From Rhodoligotrophos appendicifer (GTDB lineage Bacteria > Pseudomonadota > Alphaproteobacteria > Rhizobiales > Im1), in the NCBI RefSeq assembly GCF_007474605.1, contig NZ_VHKL01000006.1:310001-374000 (forward strand): 64,000 bases of DNA, written 5' to 3'. The translations under genes and the position numbers were made by a program. The notes beneath the pieces are model-generated. The model saw nothing but the letters and a program-made list of their open reading frames with translations, had not been told where the DNA came from and made no database searches. Positions 19,601 through 25,664 of the stretch are shown piece after piece. The first letter of the stretch is position 1; the number at the start of each line of letters is the position of its first letter.

Positions 19601-19748
19601 GCGCATCGACGAGCGAGGTCGTCGAGAGCAGAGCGACGGCAACCGTCAGTAAACAGCCCCTCGCCCCGCGCAGCCTTGGCGGAGGCAAGATTTGAGAGGC
19701 TTCTGGCACACACACGCCAGCGCCCTTGAGGAACTCGCCCTGAACCAA
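10692..19748 (-). CDS. Giant autotransporter (type Va) with Gly-rich beta-helical passenger
   Basis: A protein of about 3018 residues. An N-terminal Sec signal (GCLLTVAVALLSTTSLVDA, about residues 31-49) exports it. The passenger holds about 19 copies of a module whose core is ILAQSIGGGGG, spaced roughly 45-110 residues, then autotransporter-associated beta-strand repeats (GTGGITADGPGTVILTW and similar) and a linker near residue 2600. The last 270 or so residues form the outer-membrane beta-barrel, ending in Phe as barrel proteins do. Likely a surface adhesin or biofilm protein. The start is uncertain: an in-frame stop lies just upstream and only TTG 19748 or internal GTG codons near 19714 are available; none has a good Shine-Dalgarno. 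Two tight Cys pairs (DPCFC, and DPCAGSSDANC) are unusual for passengers. Confidence 0.92.
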   Translation of the reverse strand: MVQGEFLKGAGVCVPEASQILPPPRLRGARGCLLTVAVALLSTTSLVDAQIVTSQGVTTASSPSTQTVNATVSEADGGVTPVILQVDQGWDIDLSSVSGTLSLDGIAAGTEPGAVVYIETKGETSTDPCFCAEGLDAGSIGLVSTAAITATDVAGAEGGAGGLFVVSHGADGYPSVEFSSPASTLNNAPFDGTTGGDIAVTLAGGSIDVNGTGTGTDVDALDPTLIGLSAVSQGGAGSSGYYNSGGLDQNPVPFYGDGGDGGSITVGTAPQSSIAVTQTGAGSNAVGIYALSQGSTPGQFYGEISDNQVNYVGTGGDSGPVRVLHGGEITVDAPQGFGIYAAAIGGNGDTSNVSPANPGGGMPGDGGDVTVRVARTGTIDMIDGGVGILALSHAGTWYPAGSTAQPEGGTVRVSIAEGAIISTGSGADGASTPFSFGILALSSGTPLVAERNYADTSGTGVGGAVTVVNGGSIETNGELAIGIAAISTGGVPIIGSVDQGTNVLGNSGSTGGATGGSVTVDNRGTIRTLGASASGVLAVSAGGGGIIDNDAQAVASNGVWTAGTSVGGDTGSSDPATNGGVVTVTNSGKITTGDGEGGGIAALGIIAQSIGGSGGSAGGSESLTNLGDTGGGGGAGGTVTVTLADGSEVLTMDDNAHAILAQSIGGGGGNGANEAGGFVATGGAGGAGGDGSSVTLSSTGPGSFGTLGNYSSGALVQSIGGGGGSGGYANTAGAFISDAIGGAGGAGGNGGASSASNGAGSAVTTQGNQSGGLVVQSIGGGGGMGGSATSYSAGILFDVSTALGGQGGAGGAGGAASATNAGTIDTGLAPGSLQTSTFQENTGVLYGSLSDGTTITQANFSTGSLAEGQLSGSFATVTLSDGTVIENATISGTVLTGTTSGGQSYSATLSSGGIHYAVAENASSDVVTGLLMPDGSINTVLPGPNPNGADSPGIVVQSIGGGGGSGGSASAKSLVLPLPGAKQAGVTLPTMSFTTALGGLGGSGNDGGTAEATNTGSVTTYGDASTGILVQSIGGGGGNGGDATAASTAIQSAGVDFQLTIGNGGAGGAGASGGTVTVDNGTSSGGRGTIATFGQNAAGILAQSIGGGGGNGGIGNAGGSTPPVHYSTGKSFAPTISVGGSGASGGDGGIVKVTNSSDSLITTFGSTSSAIVAQSIGGGGGNAGGGTASGTGDTVDLNVAVGGSGAIGGEGNDVAVQNDGIIRTEGGASIGILAQSIGGGGGSGGTSDAYASATVSVNDVAGGIQNIATGTPFYTATLTIGGSGGAGGNGGEVGVLNTSGSIDGDHWTAGIETAGAQSYGILAQSIGGGGGLGGTATGDTRSALVSEATGVPPQATISIASDGGQSGYGRLVMVENQGVVVTHGFGAHAVIGRGIGGGGGFGSDGSVDSNVAISLGANITDGILAEAGEPGLTIPTVTVTNDIGAGIMTTGRGAAAIVAQSVGGGGGVASSGFDGFETIGGGQAGTATHDFNLGGGSAVVFGTGGIPVDPPPNFGANVEVNHYGEIVTEGDWSSGIIAQSIGSGGGIAYAYATDSVDAEISMFVGSTVDALGAGGDVAVNLGSSGAPSTIVTGAPVIGSDGTVTHSGYSSYGILAQSIADGGGLAMDDSASVSDPCAGSSDANCRAMTVGGFGYDNGGNVTLQGDAVIKTYGDGAHAVVLQSIGGGGGIGGQGRTLTDEDPAPTETLSLQLGYLQKPSNGVGGAVTIENSVLDIRTEGDNAYGVLAQSIGGGGGLVFAQSASTATISVQENSAYPGGGEGGDVTITLDEGSSIETHGVGAIGILAQSIGYGGGVAGYLSGTDDFTIGTAYDFNLVVDLAGGDGGIVSINVDADILTTGALAHGILAQSMGSGGGLIQNGSSQLLAMNETLGQDATVTITQAGTIFTTGEDSTGIIAQSNGVNQPIQVTVNGIVGGGSSGGYGIWIDGGVLSDSEQNIIEVAEGAWVTSLSGNAINLTNGVGAIYNYGSVAGDVVALDGTYFFNYGTYYTNGIDPNEVPDWFFNVGGTVGISPSYQGGPTALTTPLTVDVPVLYQVDTGSTFSILTENTYTSDTALAGGVVIVNNDQPFGTGTVTVVNPTATIETTSETQITLGNEFDLLAQLTLTTADSNSQIELSNLISGTGGITADGPGTVILTWDNTYMGPTHVAGGTLVAGGAQAFGTGAMIVDEGATLDVNAFELAFASLSGDGLVTSQSGGSQSLTIGNGTGTRSEFGGTIDDTIGAVTFDSGIAILTGANAYTGGTTMTGGPTAIVLGNDRALSTGPVTVNSTYAYFSTTGDMPITIANDIALIQSLAVSIAEDDPELTLAGAITGAGAFYKRGAGVATLAGSSDYSGNTYIAEGVLRAGSTTGLSSASDFVISEGGVLDLNGYDSSIGGLSGAGLVTNTVEGETASLSVGATGTTTLFTGDIGSGLGDLSLRKIGEGMLVLAGENVYGGGTLIEEGTLGVASLTALGTGDVTNNSVLASIQLPEPDSSTALLASEPGDTSLLAAAPPATGITIMGDYTQSDDATLVLNVFDGGEGHDLFTVGGAATLDGDIKLNIIGPIVPANRSIDPLIFNGDVTGAFDTVYTSYPTVLADFQGDGFVLSQGSFAELATADYSKPERIVAAYIDAHDKGSMSDEFAQIVGELNALSPNAKSLEQSFSRFHSGAFTSFVRDSVFNNSSFQSRQIANYLHGRIDGAGFSPGGQVDTRRLALFDPSIPLDEPSGPSAGAMPSLRKDVSVYVQGNVIFGHNDGARRWDATDTTTSSVTIGGDTRVSPNALIGAFLRYSHARSDLDEANSQAEMDVYEPGLYAAFADHGWYASAVASYGFNDFSQSRHIGFDADNDVAKSDPQGAQQSASLQGGYDFQVAGWTVGPAAGLQYVRFDLNSFKEKGAPGLDLSVKDQTADSLRSRFGVRSFRDFTLGEIQMRAVFGVDWQHEYLDTNGSVTAQFRSVGDGSFTIDTPKAGRDAVVLDFGLDGAIADWGVAFANYTAMVGDGSYVGQSIQAGLQVGF
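13980..17940 (-). repeat. SIGGGGG repeat array inside the autotransporter passenger
   Basis: About 19 copies of the motif (I/V)(L/V)xQSIGGGGGxGG encoded on the minus strand, visible on the plus strand as recurring CCGCC-rich blocks followed by GATCGACTG-like words. The first copies (near 17940) read QSIGGSGG, the central ones are perfect SIGGGGG, and the last (near 14000) decay through SIGSGGG, SIADGGG, SIGYGGG, SMGSGGG to SNGVNQP. The array is a likely site of recombination and copy-number change. Confidence 0.8.
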
Positions 19749-19912
19749 TCCTGCCCCCCGGCCCGTGCCTCATGGATGGTCGAGACATGCGAATCCGAGT
19801 TCTAATTCTACGGCTGGTGGTGGGTTCCTGAAATACAGCTGGATTTCAGTAGACGCGGCTTGGACGATTTTTCCCTGCGGCGTTGCCGGCGCGCCACTCG
19901 TCTATTGTTTGT

Positions 19913-21085
19913 TCAGTCGGCTGATTTTACGACCCCGATCCCTTCGATCTCGATTTCGATGCCTTCAAAACCCAGCCTTGCAAGGGGAATAAGCGTAAGC
20001 GTTGGCATTGCCTCCGGAAAAAACGGACGCACAATGTCCAGAATTGTTCTCTCGTCCGTGGGATCGCCATTCGTGGCGTAAAGAATTGTCAGTTTCGCCA
20101 AGCAGTTGCAGTCGGTCCTGCCGAAGCCGCCGAGGATTGTCTCGATGGTCTCCATCACCCGCCGGGTTTGGGCCGCCAAATCTCCCGGGTGAACAGCTTC
20201 GCCTTTGACGGAAGCCGATACCTGACCGCCGAGGACGATCAGATCATCCAGCTTGATGCCCTGCTGAAAGGACACAGGAATAGGCCAATCCCAGACTCCG
20301 TCTGGCCAACTGGTGTCGCGATGCTTTGGCGAGCCATCGTCGTTGGCGATGGCAATGGCCTCCTGTCGCAACAGAAGACCCCTTGGGTAGGGACCGGGCA
20401 CCGGAACGCCGGTGGCGCCCGGGCCAGGTTTGTCGAAAGCATCCGACCTTACCCGCGCCGCCATGCTCCAGTCTGAGGTCGTGCCGTGGCCGACATAGTA
20501 GGTATTGAGTTTCACCACCGATTGCAGGCCCACGCCTACGTCCTGCATCGATGCCTTGATGTTGTCCATTGTAGCGCGTGCTTGCCCAACCATGTCGTCG
20601 ACCTGGATGACCTGGCCCTGACCGTCGACGGACATCTTGGCGCCGACGAACACAATGTCGTCGCACCTTATCGCGGAGCTGAATCCATGCACCGGATCGT
20701 AGCTCACGACCCTGCGCATCCGGGATCGTTGTGAATCCGGGAGCAGACCGATCAGCTCAATCTGAACGAGGCTGCCATGGGGCAGATGATGAAGGGGGAT
20801 GGCAGTGACCACCGGGAGCGGCGCCTCGGAGGTGAACAGCATTCTGATCTCTTTAAGGAGAGCATCCTCTTCCTCCATCAGAGACTGGTGGTAAAAGACC
20901 CCAATCTTGACGACGTCGTTCAGCGTCAGCCCAGCACTCTGCAGAATGGACCTGAGCCTGCCGAAGATGGCTGCGGCTTGCTCCCGGAGGGTAGCGCCGC
21001 TGGCTGCTGGAGCATACTGAGCACCAACGAAGACCAGATCCTGCGCGAAGCTAATTTCTTTGAATGGCCGGCTAGCACTCAACAT
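19913..21085 (-). CDS. Triple RidA/YjgF-domain protein
   Basis: A 390-residue protein made of three tandem RidA-like domains, about residues 1-115, 118-245 and 255-390. Each shows the family pattern of (V/I)FVGA or LGGQ, a TMDNIKASM-like helix and a C-terminal beta strand. Canonical RidA is about 130 residues and trimeric, so this could be a single-chain pseudo-trimer. At the position of the catalytic Arg (P-A-R in imine deaminases) the domains read PVVT, PGATG and PTLT, so none keeps it. GAGGA precedes the ATG by 8 bases. It diverges from the DUF2200 gene and is 523 bases beyond the end of island 1. Function unknown; enamine/imine deaminase activity looks unlikely. Confidence 0.8.
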   Translation of the reverse strand: MLSASRPFKEISFAQDLVFVGAQYAPAASGATLREQAAAIFGRLRSILQSAGLTLNDVVKIGVFYHQSLMEEEDALLKEIRMLFTSEAPLPVVTAIPLHHLPHGSLVQIELIGLLPDSQRSRMRRVVSYDPVHGFSSAIRCDDIVFVGAKMSVDGQGQVIQVDDMVGQARATMDNIKASMQDVGVGLQSVVKLNTYYVGHGTTSDWSMAARVRSDAFDKPGPGATGVPVPGPYPRGLLLRQEAIAIANDDGSPKHRDTSWPDGVWDWPIPVSFQQGIKLDDLIVLGGQVSASVKGEAVHPGDLAAQTRRVMETIETILGGFGRTDCNCLAKLTILYATNGDPTDERTILDIVRPFFPEAMPTLTLIPLARLGFEGIEIEIEGIGVVKSAD

Positions 21086-21149
21086 GCCTGTTTTCCTCGT
21101 TTAGATTTCCTTCAGCCGACACTTGCGTGGCGCGATCGAGAACGGACAT

Positions 21150-21503
21150 ATGAACAACAACCATCGTATCTATTCGATGAGCGTGGCGAGCGTCTATCCA
21201 CATTACGTGGCCAAGGCGGTGAGGAAGGGGCGCAACAAGGCTGAGGTCGATGAGATCATTCGCTGGTTGACGGGCCACAGCCAGGAGACGCTGGAGAAGG
21301 AGCTGGCGAACAAGACGAGTTTTGAGGATTTCTTCGCGCAGGCGCCCCAGATGAACCCCTCCCGATTGCTGATAACCGGCGTGATCTGTGGCGTGCGTGT
21401 GCAGGATATCGAGGAAAGCACGATGCGGGAAATCCGCTATCTCGACAAGCTTGTGGATGAACTCGCCAAGGGAAAAGCCATGGAGAAAATCTTGCGCCGG
21501 TAG
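21150..21503 (+). CDS. DUF2200 family protein
   Basis: A 117-residue cytoplasmic protein recognised as DUF2200: [23 protein letters not shown] at the N-terminus, [15 protein letters not shown], then a [20 protein letters not shown] segment and a basic C-terminus. The length matches the family. I chose ATG 21150, where the conserved [10 protein letters not shown] begins, over a TTG nine codons earlier. It stands alone, divergent from the triple-RidA gene and convergent with the acyl-CoA dehydrogenase gene. No biochemical function is established for the family as far as I know. Confidence 0.82.
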   Translation: MNNNHRIYSMSVASVYPHYVAKAVRKGRNKAEVDEIIRWLTGHSQETLEKELANKTSFEDFFAQAPQMNPSRLLITGVICGVRVQDIEESTMREIRYLDKLVDELAKGKAMEKILRR

Positions 21504-21523
21504 CTGCGTCAATTTCCGCTGTC

Positions 21524-21555
21524 GCCGAAGCAACCGTTGCGGAACCGTTTTCGGC
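21524..21555. terminator. Possible bidirectional stem-loop between convergent genes
   Basis: GCCGAA (21524-21529) pairs with TTCGGC (21550-21555), and the enclosed bases include GCAAC-C-GTTGC. It lies between the DUF2200 stop and the convergent acyl-CoA dehydrogenase stop. The stem is short and no clear T-run follows. Confidence 0.25.
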
Positions 21556-21608
21556 TCAATGTGCCGCCACGGCCTCTTGGCCCCCCGTCTTGTCCGCGGA
21601 TCGTCAGT

Positions 21609-22775
21609 TCAATTCTTGCTTCTTGATATCAGTTGCTTCGCGATGATGATGCGCTGCATTTCGTTCGTGCCCTCACCGATGACGAGCAGCGGCGCATCTC
21701 TGTAAAGACGCTCGGCGTTGTACTCCTTGGAATATCCATAGGCGCCATGGATGCGCATGGACTCGTTGCTGTTCTCCATGGCGGCCTCCGTGGCGAAGTA
21801 TTTTGCCATGCCGGCTTCCATGTCGCATCTCTCGCCGCGATCATAGGCCTCGGCAGCCCTGTAGGTCAGGAGCCGCGCCGCCTCGGTGCGGGTTGCCATT
21901 TCCCCGAGCTTCAGTTGAATCGCCTGATGCTCACAGATGGGCTTTCCGAATGTCTTGCGGACTTGCGAATAGGCCACGGCATCCTGAAGCGCGGCATCCG
22001 ATACGCCCACTCCGCGCGCGGCGACGTTGATGCGTCCAAGCTCAAGACCTCCGAGGATCTGTTGCAACCCCTGGCCTTCCTTGCCGCCGATCAGCCGGTC
22101 TGCTGGAACCCGATAGTCCTCGAAAACCAACTCACAGGTATCGATGCCCCGGTAGCCGAGCTTGCGTGCTTTGCCGGCAACGGTGAAGCCGGGCCCTTTC
22201 TCGGCGATGAGGAGGCTCATCCCCTTGTGGCGCGGCTGGGCAGTAGGATCGGTTTTGACCAGGAGCGCGATGGTGTTGCCGTGCAGGCTGTTGGTGATCC
22301 AGCTCTTGGCGCCGTTGACCACATAGGTATCTCCGTCGAGCCGAGCGACCGTCCGGATCGCCTGCAGGTCGGTCCCACAATCGGGCTCGGTCAATCCTAT
22401 CCCGCCTCGCAACTCGCCGGTGGCAAACCGGGGAAGGTAGGCTTGTCTCTGTTCCTCGGTGCCGTAACGCTGTACGGCCATGGCCATGATGAGATGAGAG
22501 TTGACGATCCCCGAGACTGACATCCACACCGACGCCATGCGCTCAACGATCTTGGCATAAGTCTTTGCCGACAGGCCAAGTCCACCATAATCCGACTGGA
22601 TCGTGCATCCGAACAGACCGAGCGCCTTCATTTTTTCAACGATTTCGAAGGGGTATTCGTCGCGGTCCTCGAGTTCTCGAACATAAGGCCTGACATCCGC
22701 CTCGAGAAAGCGCTCCACGCTGTCAAGGATGAGGACCTCATCGTCTGTAGCCTGTGTTGTCATCATCGAGACCAT
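21609..22775 (-). CDS. Acyl-CoA dehydrogenase
   Basis: A 388-residue FAD acyl-CoA dehydrogenase that introduces a 2,3-double bond in an acyl-CoA. Signatures are GIGLTEPDCGTDLQA (FAD/substrate loop), the mid-domain WITNSLHGN, the C-terminal GAYGYSKEYNAERLYRDA, and the catalytic base Glu368 in GEGTNEMQR, placed as in short/branched-chain members and glutaryl-CoA dehydrogenase. ATG 22775 follows GGAG by 10 bases. It is the last gene of a tight minus-strand operon: aldehyde dehydrogenase, ThDP enzyme, CoA transferase, this gene, with gaps of 17-50 bases. It presumably oxidises the CoA ester made by the adjacent CoA transferase; electrons would go to an ETF not encoded here. Confidence 0.93.
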   Translation of the reverse strand: MVSMMTTQATDDEVLILDSVERFLEADVRPYVRELEDRDEYPFEIVEKMKALGLFGCTIQSDYGGLGLSAKTYAKIVERMASVWMSVSGIVNSHLIMAMAVQRYGTEEQRQAYLPRFATGELRGGIGLTEPDCGTDLQAIRTVARLDGDTYVVNGAKSWITNSLHGNTIALLVKTDPTAQPRHKGMSLLIAEKGPGFTVAGKARKLGYRGIDTCELVFEDYRVPADRLIGGKEGQGLQQILGGLELGRINVAARGVGVSDAALQDAVAYSQVRKTFGKPICEHQAIQLKLGEMATRTEAARLLTYRAAEAYDRGERCDMEAGMAKYFATEAAMENSNESMRIHGAYGYSKEYNAERLYRDAPLLVIGEGTNEMQRIIIAKQLISRSKN

Positions 22776-22801
22776 GTCGAGAAACTCCGGGTAAACTTGG
22801 A

Positions 22802-23965
22802 TCAGGCCAGTTCTTGGGGACGAGGGGTCAGGCCGGCGAGATAACGCTCATTGCCGCCTCCAAGCGCTTCACAGGCGGACTTTGGTGGACGCGTCCCATC
22901 GATCTTCAGTGGCGATGCCAGCACCTGGAGCGTTGGCTTCAACGGATGCCGAACGGATGTCACCATTCCCGCCTCTTCCATGAAGCGACTGGAGAAGGCC
23001 TCGCGGACGGAGTGGATTGGTGCCACGGGAATGACGCCCGTGAGGATCGAGAGCCATTCCTCGGTGCTACGAAGGCTCATCGCGGAGTCCAACTCGCCGG
23101 TAAGCTGATCCCGATTGTTCCTCCGGGCCTCCTGGGTGGAGAAGCGGCGGTCGGACACAAGATCATCACGGCCGATATGCTGCGCAAGCGCCACCCAAAA
23201 CTTGTCCTTCATGCACATGACATAGATCCAGCCATCCTTGGTGCGGACCGATTGCACGGGAACGATCGAAGGATGGGCGCTTCGCGGATTGCGCTGGGGC
23301 TCGCTGCCGGAATTCAGATACCAGGTTGCCAGATAGCAATGCTGGTGGGTCGCTACATCGAAGAGATTCGTGTCCACGTCGCATCCTCGGCCGGTCGTCT
23401 TTGCAGACATGAGGCAGCCGAGCAAACCCACCATACCGGTGATCCCTGTCATGTAATCGATCATCGACAGGCCAATGCGACACGGCGGCCCGTCGGGCTC
23501 GCCCGTCATGCTCATCAGCCCGGCTTCAGCCTGTGCGAGATAGTCGTATCCAGGCCAGGCCTGCCGGCTGTTGTCGCGTCCATAGGCCGAGATGTGCAGG
23601 CAGACGATGGCCGGATTGATGTCTCGTAGGCTGGCAAAATCCACACCAAGCTTCTCAGGCAGATCGCCACGCAGGTTGTTGACCACCGCGTCGGCCGTGG
23701 CCACCAGCGCATGAAAGGATTTTTGATCCGCCGGATGAGTGAGATCGAGCGCGACGCTCTGCTTGCCCAGATTGAAGGATTGGAAATACTGGCTGTCCTT
23801 ATCGCCCAGCAGATTGGGGCCGACGGAGCGGGAGGCATCGCCGCCGGTGGCAGGATTTTCGATCTTGATGATCTCGGCGCCGAGATCGGCCAGCAGCATG
23901 GTCCCATAGGGTGCGGCCCCGAAGCTCTCGAGTGTAAGTATGCGCGTGCCCTCAAGTGGCCTCAT
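22802..23965 (-). CDS. CoA transferase family III (CaiB/BaiF type)
   Basis: A 387-residue family III CoA transferase moving CoA between carboxylic acids by way of an aspartyl-CoA intermediate. The N-terminal segment LEGTRILTLESFGAAPYGTMLLADLGAEIIKIE is typical and the probable catalytic Asp is 141 in PGYDYLAQAEAGL. ATG 23965 follows GGAG by 9 bases. It lies 26 bases upstream of the acyl-CoA dehydrogenase, which probably consumes its product. A second, more distant family III transferase occurs at 32557-33675 in the same regulon, suggesting two acids are activated in the pathway. CoA donor unknown. Confidence 0.92.
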   Translation of the reverse strand: MRPLEGTRILTLESFGAAPYGTMLLADLGAEIIKIENPATGGDASRSVGPNLLGDKDSQYFQSFNLGKQSVALDLTHPADQKSFHALVATADAVVNNLRGDLPEKLGVDFASLRDINPAIVCLHISAYGRDNSRQAWPGYDYLAQAEAGLMSMTGEPDGPPCRIGLSMIDYMTGITGMVGLLGCLMSAKTTGRGCDVDTNLFDVATHQHCYLATWYLNSGSEPQRNPRSAHPSIVPVQSVRTKDGWIYVMCMKDKFWVALAQHIGRDDLVSDRRFSTQEARRNNRDQLTGELDSAMSLRSTEEWLSILTGVIPVAPIHSVREAFSSRFMEEAGMVTSVRHPLKPTLQVLASPLKIDGTRPPKSACEALGGGNERYLAGLTPRPQELA

Positions 23966-24015
23966 GTCGCCATCTCCATAACGTGCGCGCGTTGTTTTTT
24001 ATTGTTCTGCATGGG

Positions 24016-25647
24016 TTAGCTCCGCTGCGGAAGAATGGCCGACAGGCTTGTCTTCACTTCCACGAACGTCAGTGAGCGCTCGGCGAAGGCCGCCTCGAGC
24101 ACGGGCACGACATCCGCTTCCGCATTGATGGCGAAGGTGCGGCATCCGAAGGCCTCGGCCAGCAGCTTGAAATTTGGATTGTGAAGCTCGGTCGCCGTCT
24201 TGCGGCCCGGATAGGCGCGATCGAGGTTCAGACGGATGGCGCCGTAGCTGGCGTTATTGGCGAGGATGATCATCAGCGGCAGCTGTCGCTCCGCAGCCGT
24301 CGCCAGTTCCATGCCGCCCATCAGCAGGCCGCCGTCGCCGATCATGCAGAGGACTTGGCGCTCCGGATGCCGCAACCCTGCCGCAACCGCCCCGGGGATC
24401 CCCCATCCCATGGTTCCGGCGATCGGCGTGAGCAGGATCTGCGGCGGCGACCAGGAATAATGCCGATACATCATCCCCGCCGAGACACCCGCGTCCATGG
24501 AGACGATGGCATCGGGCAGGATATGCCGGCCGAGCGCGGCCACGACATTCCCGAAGACGACGCCGTCATCGGCTTTTCGCGGAACCCATGTGGTCACCTT
24601 AGCCAACTGATGCTTGAGCGCTGACGTCCAGTCGGCGCGCGCTGGCGGCTGCGGGGGCGCTGCCTCCACCAGTTCGCGCAGGAATGATACTGAGGAGCAT
24701 TGCACGGCGATGTCAGCCGCCCAGTTGACCCCGAGAACGGCGGGATCCCTATGCACATGGATCAGTGGCTGGTCTGGCTTTGGCGAAGCCGGAAACGAAT
24801 AGCCATGACTCGTCAGGTCGCCGAGTCTGGTTCCGACCGCGACGATAAGATCGGCGGTAACCATGTGCTCCATCTGCTCGGGCGTATTGAAGAAGCCGAG
24901 TTCCCCGGCAAACAGCGGATGAGCGTTCGGGAACAGGTCAAGCCGCCGGAAGCTGCACATCACCGGGATCGACCACGCAGCAGCAGCAGCGAGCAACGCC
25001 GCGCGACCACTTTGGTTTGCAAGTTCGCCACCGGCAATCATGAGCGGTCGCTTCGCTCCTGTCAGCAAAGTCTCGATTTCCGCCATCGCTGACGCATCGG
25101 GCCGGGACAATGCATGACGATGCGGCGGCGGGACTTCCAGGGCGACCGGTTGTGAGAGGACATCCTCCGGCAACGAGATGACCACCGGTCCTGGCGTCCC
25201 CGACGTCGCCATGTGGATGGCGCGGGACATGACATCGGTGACCCGGCTGGGCTCCGATAACTCCGCCGTCCACTTCGCAGTACCGGAAAAGAACTTGCTG
25301 TAATCGACCTCCTGAAACGCATCACGTCGCAGATGCGCCTTTTCGACCTGTCCCACCAGGAGGATGAACGGCACTGTATCCTGATGGGCCGCATGCACCC
25401 CGATCGCCGCATTGGCGGCACCAGGGCCACGGCTGACCATGCAGATCCCCGGGCGGCCGGTCAGCTTCGCATCGGCGACCGCCATCATTCCAGCGCCTCC
25501 TTCGTGGCGGCAAGTAACGACGTCGATGGAGTTGCTATCCTCAAGCGCATCCAGCAGCGCCAGGTAGCTCTCGCCCGAAACGCTGAACACGCGGTCGACG
25601 CCTGCGTCCTGCAACATCTGCACGATAATGGAAGCAACTGTGGTCAT
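24016..25647 (-). CDS. ThDP-dependent enzyme (acetolactate synthase/benzoylformate decarboxylase-like)
   Basis: A 543-residue thiamine-diphosphate enzyme with the three-domain architecture of the POX/decarboxylase group. The cofactor-activating Glu26 sits in VSGESYLALLDAL, and the ThDP/Mg motif runs from MIGDGGLL to LANNASYGAI (GDG to NN). It should act on a 2-oxo acid or 2-hydroxyacyl substrate by decarboxylation or carboligation. ATG 25647 lies 17 bases after the aldehyde dehydrogenase stop. The pairing with an aldehyde dehydrogenase favours a decarboxylase that makes an aldehyde. A paralogue is encoded at 27344-28990 with the same key residues. Annotation as acetolactate synthase would be misleading, since no ilvN or branched-chain genes are near. 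Confidence 0.9.
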   Translation of the reverse strand: MTTVASIIVQMLQDAGVDRVFSVSGESYLALLDALEDSNSIDVVTCRHEGGAGMMAVADAKLTGRPGICMVSRGPGAANAAIGVHAAHQDTVPFILLVGQVEKAHLRRDAFQEVDYSKFFSGTAKWTAELSEPSRVTDVMSRAIHMATSGTPGPVVISLPEDVLSQPVALEVPPPHRHALSRPDASAMAEIETLLTGAKRPLMIAGGELANQSGRAALLAAAAAWSIPVMCSFRRLDLFPNAHPLFAGELGFFNTPEQMEHMVTADLIVAVGTRLGDLTSHGYSFPASPKPDQPLIHVHRDPAVLGVNWAADIAVQCSSVSFLRELVEAAPPQPPARADWTSALKHQLAKVTTWVPRKADDGVVFGNVVAALGRHILPDAIVSMDAGVSAGMMYRHYSWSPPQILLTPIAGTMGWGIPGAVAAGLRHPERQVLCMIGDGGLLMGGMELATAAERQLPLMIILANNASYGAIRLNLDRAYPGRKTATELHNPNFKLLAEAFGCRTFAINAEADVVPVLEAAFAERSLTFVEVKTSLSAILPQRS

Positions 25648-25664
25648 GGGGTCGGCGGCTCGGC

